A DNA stretch of 64,000 nt, from the NCBI RefSeq assembly GCF_000468115.1, contig NZ_AVQI01000067.1, positions 62,001 through 126,000 on the forward strand. Direction: 5' to 3'. Source of the DNA: Treponema socranskii subsp. socranskii VPI DR56BR1116 = ATCC 35536. GTDB lineage: Bacteria > Spirochaetota > Spirochaetia > Treponematales > Treponemataceae. The notes beneath the pieces are model-generated. The model was not told where the DNA came from and did not search any database. It saw nothing but the letters and a program-made list of their open reading frames with translations. The translations under genes and the position numbers were made by a program. Below are positions 7,883-17,232 of this stretch, piece by piece; within the stretch, counting starts at the first letter, position 1; the number at the start of each line of letters is the position of its first letter.

Positions 7883-8315
7883 TGACCGCCGCTCTGCGCT
7901 CGATTTTTTTATCTTCATACATGGCAATCAAACAGCCCGGAAGGATGCCGCAGCTGCCGGCAGTGGGAGCCGCGACGATTTTACCCATAGAGGCGTTGCA
8001 GCCGGAAACCGCCAAAGCCCGGCTCAGCGCGCGCGTTATAAACGAACCGCACAGCCCGCCGCCTGAAACTTCAGCATAGTGCAGCATTTTATAGCCTTCG
8101 CCGCCGGTCAAGCCCGACATCGATTTTTGATTTTTTTTCTGTCCGTATTGTACGGCTTCGATCATCACTTGAAAGCTTCGATCCATTTTTTCATACAATG
8201 CTTCGGGAGTGCTTTCCATGTCCGCAGCCTGATCGGCGATGACGATTTCGCTTATCGTTTTGTTTTGCGCCTGTGCGGCTTCCGTCAATTCTGCAATCGA
8301 TGTATATGCCAACAT
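7883..8315 (-). pseudogene. sdaAA: 5' fragment of sdaAA, L-serine dehydratase alpha, cut by the prophage
   Basis: The first 145 or so codons match the alpha subunit of the two-subunit Fe-S L-serine dehydratase, which deaminates L-serine to pyruvate. Recognisable parts are the N-terminal helix region and GGGLCGSFITRAL through AAPTAGSCGILPGCL. The match stops at ERRAAVM; the remaining 27 codons to the stop at 7797 come from prophage DNA. The full subunit is about 290 residues, so the catalytic C-terminal half with cluster-binding cysteines is missing here. The 3' part should lie on the far side of the prophage. The start follows the sdaAB stop by three bases, showing the original sdaAB-sdaAA operon. 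Confidence 0.9.
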
Positions 8316-8318
8316 AGT

Positions 8319-8987
8319 TTAAATCGCCTTTATCAATAAAATGTGTATCACATTCGGAATGTGTTTGATATCTTCCGTAAGACCGTCCGGAATCTGTCCG
8401 TCCACTTCAATCGTCATGAGTGCCGGCCCGCCTTTAAAAGACCGCGTCAGTTTAAAGTTTCCGATATTGATCGTTTTGTATTCTTCGAACATGAGATTTG
8501 TAACGGCGGCGACCAGTCCCGGCTTGTCGTAATGCAAAACCAAAAGCGTATTGTTTTCGCCTGAAAAATCGACTTTCATATCGTTTATCCGCGTTATGCG
8601 GATATTACCGCCGCCGATACTCGAACCCTCAACGATAATTTTTTTTCCGTCTTTTGCGGTTATGGAAAGGCGAGCCGTATTCGGATGCGTGTCGGGTATA
8701 TCGACGGGAACGATTTTGTAGCGGATGTGTTTCCGTTCGGCGATCGCAAATGCGTCTCTGATTTCGGGGGAATCGCTGTCAAAGCCCATGATCCCTGCGA
8801 GCAGCGCTCTGTCCGTGCCGTGCCCCGCATAAGTTTTCGCAAAGGATCCGGAAAGTTCTACGGTGATTTTTGCCGGTTCGGCACCTTCGAGAATTTTATG
8901 TGCGACGCGCCCGATGCGTACCGCTCCCGCCGTATGCGAACTTGACGGTCCGATCATGACGGGTCCGATGATATGAAAGACGTTCAT
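8319..8987 (-). CDS. sdaAB: L-serine dehydratase beta subunit
   Basis: Beta subunit of the Fe-S L-serine dehydratase, about 222 residues. The N-terminal region IIGPVMIGPSSSHTAGA is the family signature, and the C-terminal 75 residues form an ACT domain (LVLHYDKPGLVAAVTNLMF) that usually senses serine. The ATG at 8987 fits the family N-terminus; the longer frame starting at 9014 adds nine unlikely residues. The subunit appears intact, but its partner sdaAA is broken by the prophage, so the enzyme should be inactive unless the prophage excises or another alpha gene exists. Confidence 0.92.
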   Translation of the reverse strand: MNVFHIIGPVMIGPSSSHTAGAVRIGRVAHKILEGAEPAKITVELSGSFAKTYAGHGTDRALLAGIMGFDSDSPEIRDAFAIAERKHIRYKIVPVDIPDTHPNTARLSITAKDGKKIIVEGSSIGGGNIRITRINDMKVDFSGENNTLLVLHYDKPGLVAAVTNLMFEEYKTINIGNFKLTRSFKGGPALMTIEVDGQIPDGLTEDIKHIPNVIHILLIKAI

Positions 8988-9117
8988 AGATGTACCGAAT
9001 CGAAATACTAGCATTACGGAACAGTAAAATCAATTACAGGGCATCGATGTTGATTAATTGCAACTATGGCAGAGACGGTGAAAATGCGCTATACTGACCG
9101 CCGTAGCGGAGGCATAC

Positions 9118-10095
9118 ATGAACGTATTGGTAATCGGCGGCGCCGGGTATATCGGCAGCCACGTCGTTAAAGAATTGATGAAGCAAAATCACCGCGTAAC
9201 CGTTTTCGACAATCTTTCGAGCGGATTGCGCCAAAATCTTTTTAAAGAAAACGAATTCATATACGGAACGATTTTGATCCCGGGTGATTTGGACGCGGCC
9301 TTTGCAAAAGGCTTTGACGCCTTTATACACTTGGCGGCTTTTAAAGCGGCCGGCGAATCGATGATCGCTCCCGAAAAATATTCTATTAACAATATCAACG
9401 GTACGCTCAATATCTTAAACGCAGCCGTCTCTCACGGCTGTAAGCGCATGGTGTTTTCGTCGTCCGCGGCCGTATTCGGAGAGCCGCAGTATCTTCCGAT
9501 AGATGAAAGCCATCCGAAGCATCCCGAAAATTATTACGGCTATACGAAGCTTTCGATCGAAGAGTTTATGGCGTGGTACGAAAAACTGCGCGGCTTGCGC
9601 TTTGCAGCTCTCCGCTATTTTAACGCCGCAGGCTACGACGTCGACGGAGAACTCTCGGGTCTCGAACAAAATCCCGCAAACCTTTTGCCGGTGATCATGG
9701 AAGTCGCCTGCGGTATGCGCGAAAAGCTCAAAATATTCGGCAGCGATTACGATACGCGCGACGGAACCTGTATCCGCGATTACGTGCACGTAAGCGATTT
9801 GGCCGCCGCTCACGTAAAAGCGCTCGAATACATCGCAGAACACGACGAAAGTATTTCGGTAAATCTCGGAAGCGAAAAAGGTACGACGGTGACGGAAATG
9901 GTCGAAGCCGCGCGGCGCATCACAGGCCGCCCGATCCCCGCCGACTATGTCGCGCGCCGCGCAGGAGATCCCGCGTCCCTCGTTGCGACGAGCAAATATG
10001 CGTACGAAAAGCTCGGCTGGAAAGCGGAGTATTCCGATACGGATACGCTCGTCCGCACGACGTGGAACGCGTATCAAAAATACAATGCACAATAG
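9118..10095 (+). CDS. galE: UDP-glucose 4-epimerase
   Basis: Short-chain dehydrogenase-type epimerase of 325 residues, interconverting UDP-glucose and UDP-galactose in the cytoplasm. The NAD-binding GGAGYIGSH motif is at residues 7-15, a catalytic Ser region is at VFSSSAAVFGEP, and the YxxxK pair is in YGYTKLSIEE. GLEQNPANLLPVIMEVA and YDTRDGTCIRDYVHVSDLA are typical of GalE. GGAGG lies five bases before the ATG. It is transcribed away from sdaAB and stands 22 bases before the M20 peptidase gene. It probably feeds galactose into glycolysis or supplies UDP-galactose for glycans. Confidence 0.95.
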   Translation: MNVLVIGGAGYIGSHVVKELMKQNHRVTVFDNLSSGLRQNLFKENEFIYGTILIPGDLDAAFAKGFDAFIHLAAFKAAGESMIAPEKYSINNINGTLNILNAAVSHGCKRMVFSSSAAVFGEPQYLPIDESHPKHPENYYGYTKLSIEEFMAWYEKLRGLRFAALRYFNAAGYDVDGELSGLEQNPANLLPVIMEVACGMREKLKIFGSDYDTRDGTCIRDYVHVSDLAAAHVKALEYIAEHDESISVNLGSEKGTTVTEMVEAARRITGRPIPADYVARRAGDPASLVATSKYAYEKLGWKAEYSDTDTLVRTTWNAYQKYNAQ

Positions 10096-10117
10096 TATTG
10101 CGCTGTGAGGTGAAAAA

Positions 10118-11347
10118 ATGGATAAGGATACGAAACAAAAACTCTTCGATTATATTGCATCTTCGAAACGCGATATCGTCGCGCTCGAAACGCTTTTGAC
10201 GAGCCATCCCGCCCTCGCTCCGGAAAACGGCGGGCAGGGTGAAATCGAAAAATGCGAAGCGCTTATCGCGTGGCTCCGCGAACAGGGTTTTACGAATATC
10301 GAACGCTACGACGCGCCCGATCCGCGCGTTGCAAGCGGCATACGTCCGAACGCCGTCGTGACCCTTCCCGGCAAATCGGACGATTTTTCGGTGTGGGTTA
10401 TGGCGCACTTGGATGTCGTACCCGTCGGTGAAAAATCGCTGTGGCATTCCGATCCGTGGAAAGTCGTCGAAAAAGACGGCAAGCTCTACGGGCGCGGCGT
10501 CGAAGACAATCAGCAGGGGCTCACGTCCGGCGTCTTTGCCGCCCTCGCGTATATGAAGTGCGGCATCGTCCCCGAACACACGGTCAAACTTTTATTTATG
10601 GCCGACGAAGAAGTGGGCAGCGAATACGGCATAAAATATTTATTAAAAGCGCACAAGCTTTTCCGCAAAGAAGACATCATCGTCATTCCCGACGGCGGAG
10701 ACGCAAAGGGAGAAACGATCGAAGTCGCCGAAAAAAATATTTTATGGCTCCGCTTCCGCGTAACGGGTAAACAGACGCACGGTTCGCGTCCCGACACCGG
10801 ATGCAACGCCTGCCTTGCCTCCGATGCCCTTGCGCTTTCGCTCCACGATATGAAAGACGTGTTCGACAAGCGCGATCCGCTTTTTACGCCCGACTGTTCG
10901 ACTTTTGAGCCGACGATGCGAATGCAAAACGTAGCCGGCATCAATATCATTCCGGGAGAAGACGTGTTCTGCATGGACTGCAGGATCATCCCGTGCTATA
11001 CGCTCAAAGAAGTGTACGCTGAAGTCGATAAGCGCTGCAAAGCGATAGAAAAAAAATACGGCGTAAAAATCGAATATACGATGCCGCAGGCAGGCGAATC
11101 GCCGGCAACTCCCGTCGACGCTCCCGTCGTGCAAAAGCTTTCCGAAGCGCTCAAAGCGGTGCACGGAAAAACCGCTCGGACGATCGGCATCGGAGGCGGT
11201 ACCGTCGCAGCTCCGCTTCGGGAGCTCGGCTACAACGCCGCCGTATGGAGCACGCTAGACGACATGGCGCATCAGCCCGACGAATACTGCATCCTCGACA
11301 ATATCGTTTCCGACGCACAGACGCTCGCATTTTTGTTCGGCGCCTGA
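10118..11347 (+). CDS. M20 family metallopeptidase
   Basis: 409-residue zinc hydrolase of the M20 family (ArgE/DapE/CPG2, PepV-like dipeptidases). Metal ligands are visible in order: His in MAHLDVVP, bridging Asp in GRGVEDNQQG, the catalytic Glu pair in MADEEVGSEYG, Asp in VIPDGGD and the last His in DDMAHQPDEY. The dimerisation (lid) domain lies in the middle. The size and the GRGVEDNQQG motif suggest a dipeptidase or peptide deacylase rather than DapE. AGGTG stands before the ATG. It is located between galE and the GH13 gene, with no obvious metabolic link to either. Confidence 0.9.
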   Translation: MDKDTKQKLFDYIASSKRDIVALETLLTSHPALAPENGGQGEIEKCEALIAWLREQGFTNIERYDAPDPRVASGIRPNAVVTLPGKSDDFSVWVMAHLDVVPVGEKSLWHSDPWKVVEKDGKLYGRGVEDNQQGLTSGVFAALAYMKCGIVPEHTVKLLFMADEEVGSEYGIKYLLKAHKLFRKEDIIVIPDGGDAKGETIEVAEKNILWLRFRVTGKQTHGSRPDTGCNACLASDALALSLHDMKDVFDKRDPLFTPDCSTFEPTMRMQNVAGINIIPGEDVFCMDCRIIPCYTLKEVYAEVDKRCKAIEKKYGVKIEYTMPQAGESPATPVDAPVVQKLSEALKAVHGKTARTIGIGGGTVAAPLRELGYNAAVWSTLDDMAHQPDEYCILDNIVSDAQTLAFLFGA

Positions 11348-11375
11348 ACGGCACGCAATTTTTACAGAGGCGATC

Positions 11376-13133
11376 ATGAACTTTGCCGCAGTTGAACATC
11401 GTTCGTTTGACAATTACTGTTATCCGCTTGATAAAGATACGCTTTCGATACACATATGCACCGGAAAAGATATTCGGCGCGTAACGCTTGTTTGGGGCGA
11501 TCCGTTTGACCGCGGCCTCATGGGAGGTGCGTGGAATTGGATCGGAAAACGTACGGAAATGACGGACGTACGTGAGCTGCCCGATCACCTGTGGTGGTCT
11601 CTCGCGGTAAAGCCCGAATTCAAACGATGTCAATATTATTTTGAACTCGACGACGGCGAGCAAACGCTGTGCTTTGTCGAAAACGGTTTTTTTACGCAAG
11701 CGGATTTGAAAAAGCAAACCTTTCCTTTCGTGTTTATATTTCCGTGGATGAACGAAGCCGATATCTGTACGCCTCCCGTATGGCCGGAAAATACGGTGTG
11801 GTACCAAATTTTTCCGTCGCGCTTTTGCAGGGGCGGCAAAGCCGATACAAATGCGTATCGCAAATGGGCGCCTCCCGACAAAACGGTAACGAATGAAGAG
11901 CGATACGGCGGTAATCTGCAGGGTATTACCGACAAGCTCGATTACCTTGCGCGGCTCGGCATAACCGGTTTGTATCTCAATCCCGTCAACCGCTCTCCGT
12001 CGCAGCATAAATACGATACGACCGATTACCTGCGGATAGACGAATCGTTCGGTACGAATGACGATATGAAGCGCCTCGTATCGGAAGCGCACAAACGCGG
12101 CATCCGCGTTATGCTCGACGGCGTTTTCAATCATACGGGCACGGATTTTTTTGCATGGCAAGACGTGCTTAAAAACCGCGACAAATCGAAATACGCATCG
12201 TGGTATATCGTCAATAATTTTGATTTCGCCGGCAGCGGCAAAGCGCGGCACGGCGATTATTATACGTTTGCATTTGCGGACGGCATGCCCAAGCTTAATA
12301 CGAACAATCCCGAAGTACGGGAATATTTGCTGAATGTGTGCGAAACGTGGGTGAAGGAATACGATATCGATGCGCTTCGCATGGATGTTGCAAACGAACT
12401 GTCGCACGTTTTCTGCCGCGAGCTGCATGAGCGTATGCGTAAACTGAAAAGCGATTTTTATATCGTCGGGGAAATATGGCATAATTCGATGCCGTGGCTG
12501 CGCGGCGACGAATTCGATGCGGTTATGAATTATCCGCTTTCGAATGCCGTTTTCGATTTCGCCTCTTCGCCTGAAACGGATACGCGGACGCTTGAGAGGA
12601 ATATCAATTATTGTTTTACGATGTATTACAGCCAGACGACTCGCGTACAATTCAATTTATTGGACAGCCACGATACCGTAAGGCTCGTTACAAAGACGAA
12701 AAACCGCGATAAAACGCTGCAGCAGCTTGTGTTTTTGTTTGCGATGCCCGGCAGCGTATGTCTGTATTACGGCACCGAAGTGCTTCTCGAAGGCGCCCAC
12801 GATCCCGACAATAGACGGTGTATGCCGTGGAAAGAAATCGAAAGCGGCACGTACGACGAGCAAATCGATTTTACGAAAAAGTTGATCGCGCTCCGCCGCA
12901 CGCACCGCGCGCTTCGAAGCACCGACGTGCGCTTTATATATGAAGGAGCGGCAAAAGCCGATTCCCGCCTTGTGCATATACGCAAATTTGCCGATGGGGA
13001 AACGGCGGATATCGTATTTAATTTCGGAAACGAAGACGTCCGTATCGCCGATGCAAGCGGAAAACCGGTGATGAGCGGCGCATACGAATCCGGTATATTG
13101 CATACCGGCGGATTTGTCGTAATGCTCACATAA
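11376..13133 (+). CDS. GH13 maltodextrin hydrolase (neopullulanase/cyclomaltodextrinase-like)
   Basis: 585-residue glycoside hydrolase family 13 enzyme without a signal peptide, so cytoplasmic. An N-terminal beta-sandwich (about residues 1-115, CBM34-like) precedes the barrel. The four conserved regions are visible: MLDGVFNHTG, ALRMDVANE with the nucleophile Asp, IVGEIWHNS with the acid Glu, and LLDSHDTVR. The N-terminal domain and these motifs fit the neopullulanase/cyclomaltodextrinase/maltogenic amylase group, which split imported maltodextrins. It precedes the CBM48-porin and mal transport genes, so it likely digests what they import. A promoter and a 132-base gap separate it from the porin gene. 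Confidence 0.92.
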   Translation: MNFAAVEHRSFDNYCYPLDKDTLSIHICTGKDIRRVTLVWGDPFDRGLMGGAWNWIGKRTEMTDVRELPDHLWWSLAVKPEFKRCQYYFELDDGEQTLCFVENGFFTQADLKKQTFPFVFIFPWMNEADICTPPVWPENTVWYQIFPSRFCRGGKADTNAYRKWAPPDKTVTNEERYGGNLQGITDKLDYLARLGITGLYLNPVNRSPSQHKYDTTDYLRIDESFGTNDDMKRLVSEAHKRGIRVMLDGVFNHTGTDFFAWQDVLKNRDKSKYASWYIVNNFDFAGSGKARHGDYYTFAFADGMPKLNTNNPEVREYLLNVCETWVKEYDIDALRMDVANELSHVFCRELHERMRKLKSDFYIVGEIWHNSMPWLRGDEFDAVMNYPLSNAVFDFASSPETDTRTLERNINYCFTMYYSQTTRVQFNLLDSHDTVRLVTKTKNRDKTLQQLVFLFAMPGSVCLYYGTEVLLEGAHDPDNRRCMPWKEIESGTYDEQIDFTKKLIALRRTHRALRSTDVRFIYEGAAKADSRLVHIRKFADGETADIVFNFGNEDVRIADASGKPVMSGAYESGILHTGGFVVMLT

Positions 13134-13197
13134 CTTTCCCGACTGCCGCTTTATTAGCAGCCGCGAAAAAAAACTTAAAAAATACTTAAAAATTTTG

Positions 13198-13226
13198 TTG
13201 ACAGATTTAAAATATCGCAGGATAAT
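13198..13226 (+). promoter_or_regulatory. Sigma70-like promoter of the porin-mal block
   Basis: A perfect TTGACA at 13198-13203 is followed after 17 bases by GATAAT at 13221-13226. Transcription would start near 13233, giving a 33-base leader with AAGGAGG before the porin ATG. Confidence 0.8.
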
Positions 13227-13265
13227 TATTGAAAGTACAAAAAAGGCTTTAGTAAGGAGGCTTTA

Positions 13266-15401
13266 ATGAAAAAGTTTTGTGTTTTCATCTCTGTTTTACT
13301 GATATTCGCCGTTCATGTATCGGCGGACGTATCGGTAAAAAAACTCGGCGACGGAAATATAGAAGTAACGTTCTTCTATGGAAATCCGCGTGCACAAGAG
13401 GTTGTCATCGCAGGAGACTTTACCGATTGGCAAAACGGCGCTCTGCCGATGACAAAAGGTGAAAAGGGATGGACATATGTCCGTATCGTTCCGCCGGGAA
13501 CCGTTATGAAATATAAATTTATTTCAGACGGAAACTGGACGGAAGACTTACGCGAGCCGGACAAAGTGGACGACGGCTTCGGCGGACACAACGGTCTTGT
13601 CGATGTCGACGTTTTGGTTGCGGCGCAAAGCAAATCGGAAAATGCCGCTGCAGGTGCGAAACGCGCCGGTAATCTGAAATTTTCAACATGGAGCATGCTC
13701 GGCTATCAGATGAAGTGGGGCGACGGTACGAAAGACGCCAAAAGCGACTTCGACAGCGCCGGTTTGAATCTCTATTCGTATCTTAAAATAAGCGGCGAAG
13801 CGCTTCCGCGTCTGCCTATGTACATCGAAGTGGCGGTCGCCGAACAAAAAGGTTTTGACAATCTGTATAAACGCGGTAAGACGGATTGGGCCGACGGTTG
13901 GAAAAATCTTTTAGTCGACACGATTTTCGATCCGATTTATTATTACGGATGACAGGATAAGGCGAAATCCTATCTCGGGCACCTCAAAATGGGATTGGAT
14001 ACGCCGTACGTAAACTGGACGACCGGCTATAAATATGCGAAGCTTTCTCCGCACCAAAACGTAAACTGGAACACGGTCGATAAAGAATGGGAAGCGGGCT
14101 ACAATGAAGTCGGCGGTTTCAATCAATTCGATTTTGCACCGCTGTTTGCAAAAGTGCTCGCAGATACCGGCGTGGAAGCCGATGTCGTCATCGCTCCGAA
14201 CCGCTCTGCAGACCGTGCAGGTTCGCAGTACGGTATGTACACCTACGGATGGGCGCGCTTTAACATCGCCGATTTCCCGCAGTATATCGATCTCCAATAT
14301 AACGGCGCATACGGCAAAACCTATGATAGAATTTTCAAAGAAGTGATGGAACACGACATCATCTTGGGCTATCAGGGTATTTACGGACCCGTCACCGTAA
14401 AAGCGAACGCTCTTTGGAACCGTTACGGTTCGTACGACAACGGCGACGGAACGAAGACGCTGTACGCTCCGGCGTCATCCGATGTCGGTTTGGTTGACGA
14501 CAACGATAACAACTTCGGCAATAATTCCGCTTCCAACGTGAACGTTTCATTCGGCTCGGATACGGTCAAAGCGACGGTCGGGTATCGGCACCGCGGTATT
14601 CAGGCCAATATGATGTATGTCGAACAAGGAGCGGACGATCATAACAATATCACCGATCAGCTCGGTTTCCGCAATACTCAAGTGATCTTCGGCGGCGCCG
14701 ATGTCATGCTGCTCGATAACGCGCTTACCGTCGGCTTGGATGCGCAGTTTACGACCGTACTCAACAAAGACAAGGATTATTACTACGACGAAACGACGAA
14801 ATTCAACAACAAAGATACGGCTCTCATTAAAATAAAACCGCACGCAGCGTACGACTTCAATCCGTACTTTGATTTCCCCGCAAAAGTCGACGGCTATATC
14901 AGATTCGATGCGGTTACGAAAAGCGACGACGAGTTTAAGCGCAAAGACAAGAGCGCCTTTATCGTCGCGGAAGCGGGTGTGCGTTATAATCAAACCTTCG
15001 ATACGACAGTCGTAAAAGGCCTGACCGCAACGTACGCGTTCGACAATCTCGGATGAGAATACGTATTCAATACGCTTTCGGCGGATGTTTCGATGTTGCG
15101 CGACATCGTGGCAAGCTGCGGTATCGGAGTGCGAACGGAAGGTGCGAAAGACTTCGACGATATTATAAACCCGTTTGCGTTCTTTATCGGCGCACGGAAA
15201 AAGCTCAACGTTGCGGCCATTTACAAGCCGACCGCGTATTGCTACGTATTGGCGGGTATGGATCCGTTCAAAGAATTCAACGACGGGCCGACGGCGTATC
15301 GATACAATACCGACAGCTATACGTGGTATCGCCATACGGACAGCCGAGGCGACTATGACGGCGAAACGGCAATTCGCATAGGTCTCGTGTGGGATCTCTA
15401 A
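13266..15401 (+). pseudogene. CBM48-porin outer-membrane protein with two in-frame TGA codons
   Basis: A single frame of 712 codons runs from the ATG at 13266 (AAGGAGG upstream) to the TAA at 15399-15401, interrupted only by TGA at 13950-13952 and 15054-15056. Both TGAs follow GGA and stand where a Gly-Trp pair would fit. The N-terminus is a signal peptide (LLIFAVHVSA), then a glycogen-binding CBM48/AMPK-type domain (residues about 25-115; VVIAGDFTDWQ), then a long alternating, aromatic-rich region that looks like a beta-barrel porin. Encoded next to malEFG, it would be a starch-binding maltodextrin channel of the outer membrane. Either it is a recent pseudogene with two G-to-A changes or the stops are read through; other Trp codons in the gene are normal TGG. 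Confidence 0.8.
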
Positions 15402-15413
15402 TCGGGAGGAAAA

Positions 15414-15875
15414 ATGATGAAAAAAATGACAATGGCGGCACTTATCGCCGCAGCGATAGCGGCGCTTGTTTTTACGGGATGCACGACCGGTGATCCCGAT
15501 TTACCGGTAGCGCTTACGCCTGCATATATCATCGGAGGCGCGACGGCAGGAGATGCGGCGGGCACGGATATGTGGGGCACAATGCGCGTGCCGATTACGT
15601 TTGCAGCGGGAAAAGCGACATACGAGTTTACGCATTCGGCGGAAAAAGAGAATGCATGGGGCGACCATGCCGGTAAAACGTCGTTTAAGCTTTTGCTCGA
15701 CGAAGGGGGAGCTACGGCGTGGGCGACGAACGGCGGGCCGATCACAGCCGGCACGGAGATCGTTACGGATGTCGGAGGCGCAAACAATATCGTGCTTAGC
15801 GGATTGACGATCGGCACGAAGTATAAGATCACGATTACCGCCAGCGGATCGACTATAAAAGTCAAATTCGAATAA
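15414..15875 (+). CDS. Small secreted lipoprotein, possible starch-binding protein
   Basis: 153 residues with a lipoprotein signal peptide ending in LVFTGC, so lipid-anchored in the envelope. The mature part (about 130 residues) is rich in Thr, Gly and Ala and predicted beta strands, with several tryptophans (MWGTMRV, AWGDHAG, AWATNGG) that could stack on sugars. It has no family I recognise; the pattern recalls the beta-sandwich domains of SusE/SusF-type starch-binding lipoproteins. GGGAGG precedes the ATG, 12 bases after the porin stop, so it is co-transcribed with the porin. A palindromic terminator follows. A carbohydrate-binding role is inference from neighbours and aromatic content. Confidence 0.75.
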   Translation: MMKKMTMAALIAAAIAALVFTGCTTGDPDLPVALTPAYIIGGATAGDAAGTDMWGTMRVPITFAAGKATYEFTHSAEKENAWGDHAGKTSFKLLLDEGGATAWATNGGPITAGTEIVTDVGGANNIVLSGLTIGTKYKITITASGSTIKVKFE

Positions 15876-15891
15876 AAGGTTTCGTATACGG

Positions 15892-15921
15892 ACTGTCCGA
15901 AAACTGAAGTTTTCGGACAGT
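15892..15921 (+). terminator. Palindrome/terminator of the dispersed GGCTGTCC family
   Basis: A perfect inverted repeat, ACTGTCCGAAAACT / AGTTTTCGGACAGT with GA in the centre, followed by TTTCTTTT. It lies between the lipoprotein and malE and probably lowers read-through or protects the upstream mRNA end. Similar palindromes occur at 54576-54605, 54676-54710 and 60138-60169. Confidence 0.85.
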
Positions 15922-15966
15922 TTCTTTTATTTACTATGCATTTATAAAAAATAAGTGAGGAACAGT

Positions 15967-17154
15967 ATGAAACATAGGGGATTTTTATGCGCGCTCGCGG
16001 CGGCGGCACTGTGCACGGCTGCGGCGTCTGCGGCGCCCGCAAAGCGCATTTCGCTTAAAGTATGGGAATCGGCCGGCCCGGAACAGGAGTTCATCGTTTG
16101 GGCTATAAAAGAATTTAAAAAAACGCATAATCGAACGACGATCACGTACGAACCCGTCGGATCGACGGACACGCGCGCAAAGATCGAATTGGACGGACCC
16201 GCGGGCGTGGGTGCCGACGTTCTCGTCGCCCCTCACGATCATATCGGGGCTCTTGTAAACGGCGGACACGTCGTTGCGAATACGACGGCAGGCTACCTCG
16301 ATCCGTTTATTCCGGCGGCGAAAACGGCCGCGACGTATAAAGGTAAAGTCTACGGATATCCGCTCGGCATTGAAACCTACGGTCTTTTTTACAATAAAAA
16401 AATCATTAAAACGCCCCCGAAAACGTGGGAAGATGTCATCGCCTTTGCAAAGACGTACAACAATAAATCGCAAAACAAATATGCGCTCGTGTGGCCTGTC
16501 GGCGACGGCTATTACGAATATATGTTTATGAGCGCATTCGGCGCGCAGCTTTTCGGACCGAACGGCAGCGACAGACGGCAGCACAATATCAACAGCCCTG
16601 CTGCGATAAAAGGTTTAACCTATCTGCAAAATCTGCGCAAACAGATTCTCGACGTTCCGTCCGCCGATATGACGGGAGATTTTTGCAATTCTTCGTTTAT
16701 CGAAGGAAAGGCGGCTATGATCATCACCGGACCGTGGAAGATCTCGGACTTTACGAAATCCGGTGTCGACTTCGGCATCACGACGCTTCCGGAATTTCCG
16801 GGACAAAATAAACCGGCGACTTCGTTTTCCGGCGTACGCCTCGCATTCGTCAGCTCGTATTCCGAAAATGCGGAAGAAGCGGCCGCATTCGCCGCGTTTA
16901 TTACGAGCAAAGAAGCGCTTATGAAACGTTTCGAAATTACCAAGCAGATTCCGCCGAGAACGGACATCACGACGAACGATCCGGTTTCGAACGGAATTTT
17001 GGCGCAGACAAAGTACGCTATTCCCATGCCGACGATTCCTCAAATGGGTACGTATTGGTCGGCGATGAATGCAGCCTATGCCGGCATTTGGGACGGCGAT
17101 AACGTTGAAAAAGATCTCAACGCCGCCGCCGCCGCAATGGACGCCGCTCGCTGA
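15967..17154 (+). CDS. malE: Maltose/maltodextrin-binding protein
   Basis: Periplasmic solute-binding protein of the MalE type, about 395 residues. The ATG at 15967 has GAGGAA upstream and begins a standard signal peptide (LCALAAAALCTAAASAA) with no lipobox cysteine. The mature protein starts ISLKVWES, and motifs such as YGYPLGIETYGLFYNK and SSFIEGKAAMIITGPW are strongly MalE-like. It hands maltodextrins to the MalFG permease encoded next. The gene lies between two hairpins, an arrangement often used to make more binding protein than permease. Confidence 0.93.
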   Translation: MKHRGFLCALAAAALCTAAASAAPAKRISLKVWESAGPEQEFIVWAIKEFKKTHNRTTITYEPVGSTDTRAKIELDGPAGVGADVLVAPHDHIGALVNGGHVVANTTAGYLDPFIPAAKTAATYKGKVYGYPLGIETYGLFYNKKIIKTPPKTWEDVIAFAKTYNNKSQNKYALVWPVGDGYYEYMFMSAFGAQLFGPNGSDRRQHNINSPAAIKGLTYLQNLRKQILDVPSADMTGDFCNSSFIEGKAAMIITGPWKISDFTKSGVDFGITTLPEFPGQNKPATSFSGVRLAFVSSYSENAEEAAAFAAFITSKEALMKRFEITKQIPPRTDITTNDPVSNGILAQTKYAIPMPTIPQMGTYWSAMNAAYAGIWDGDNVEKDLNAAAAAMDAAR

Positions 17155-17191
17155 TCGGTTATCGATAAAAGGGAGCGCATCGGCAGTCCGG

Positions 17192-17232
17192 CGAATGCAA
17201 AGTACGCTTGTCCGTACGCTGCTTTGCATTCG
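17192..17232 (+). terminator. Strong hairpin between malE and malF
   Basis: CGAATGCAAAG and CTTTGCATTCG pair as an 11-base stem, with a smaller stem (GTACG/CGTAC) inside the loop. There is no long T-run, so it may be an mRNA-stabilising or partial terminator hairpin that raises malE over malF. The rest of the 240-base malE-malF gap shows only the GGGG ribosome-binding site before malF. Confidence 0.75.

Noticed and set aside
7797-8315. Treating the 172-codon frame as an intact short serine dehydratase
   Set aside because: The last 27 codons do not fit the family and come from prophage DNA; half of the subunit is missing.
11151-12650. A 499-codon open frame antisense to the GH13 and M20 genes
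   Set aside because: Arg/Ile-rich composition typical of a shadow frame; no start signal, no family features. The opposite strand carries clear enzymes.
13950-15056. Selenocysteine at the two TGA codons of the porin gene
   Set aside because: Both positions fit Trp in a barrel or secreted context, no redox motif surrounds them, and no SECIS-like hairpin is evident after them.
13950-15056. TGA meaning Trp as a genome-wide code change
   Set aside because: All other genes in the window use TGG for Trp and many end in TGA.
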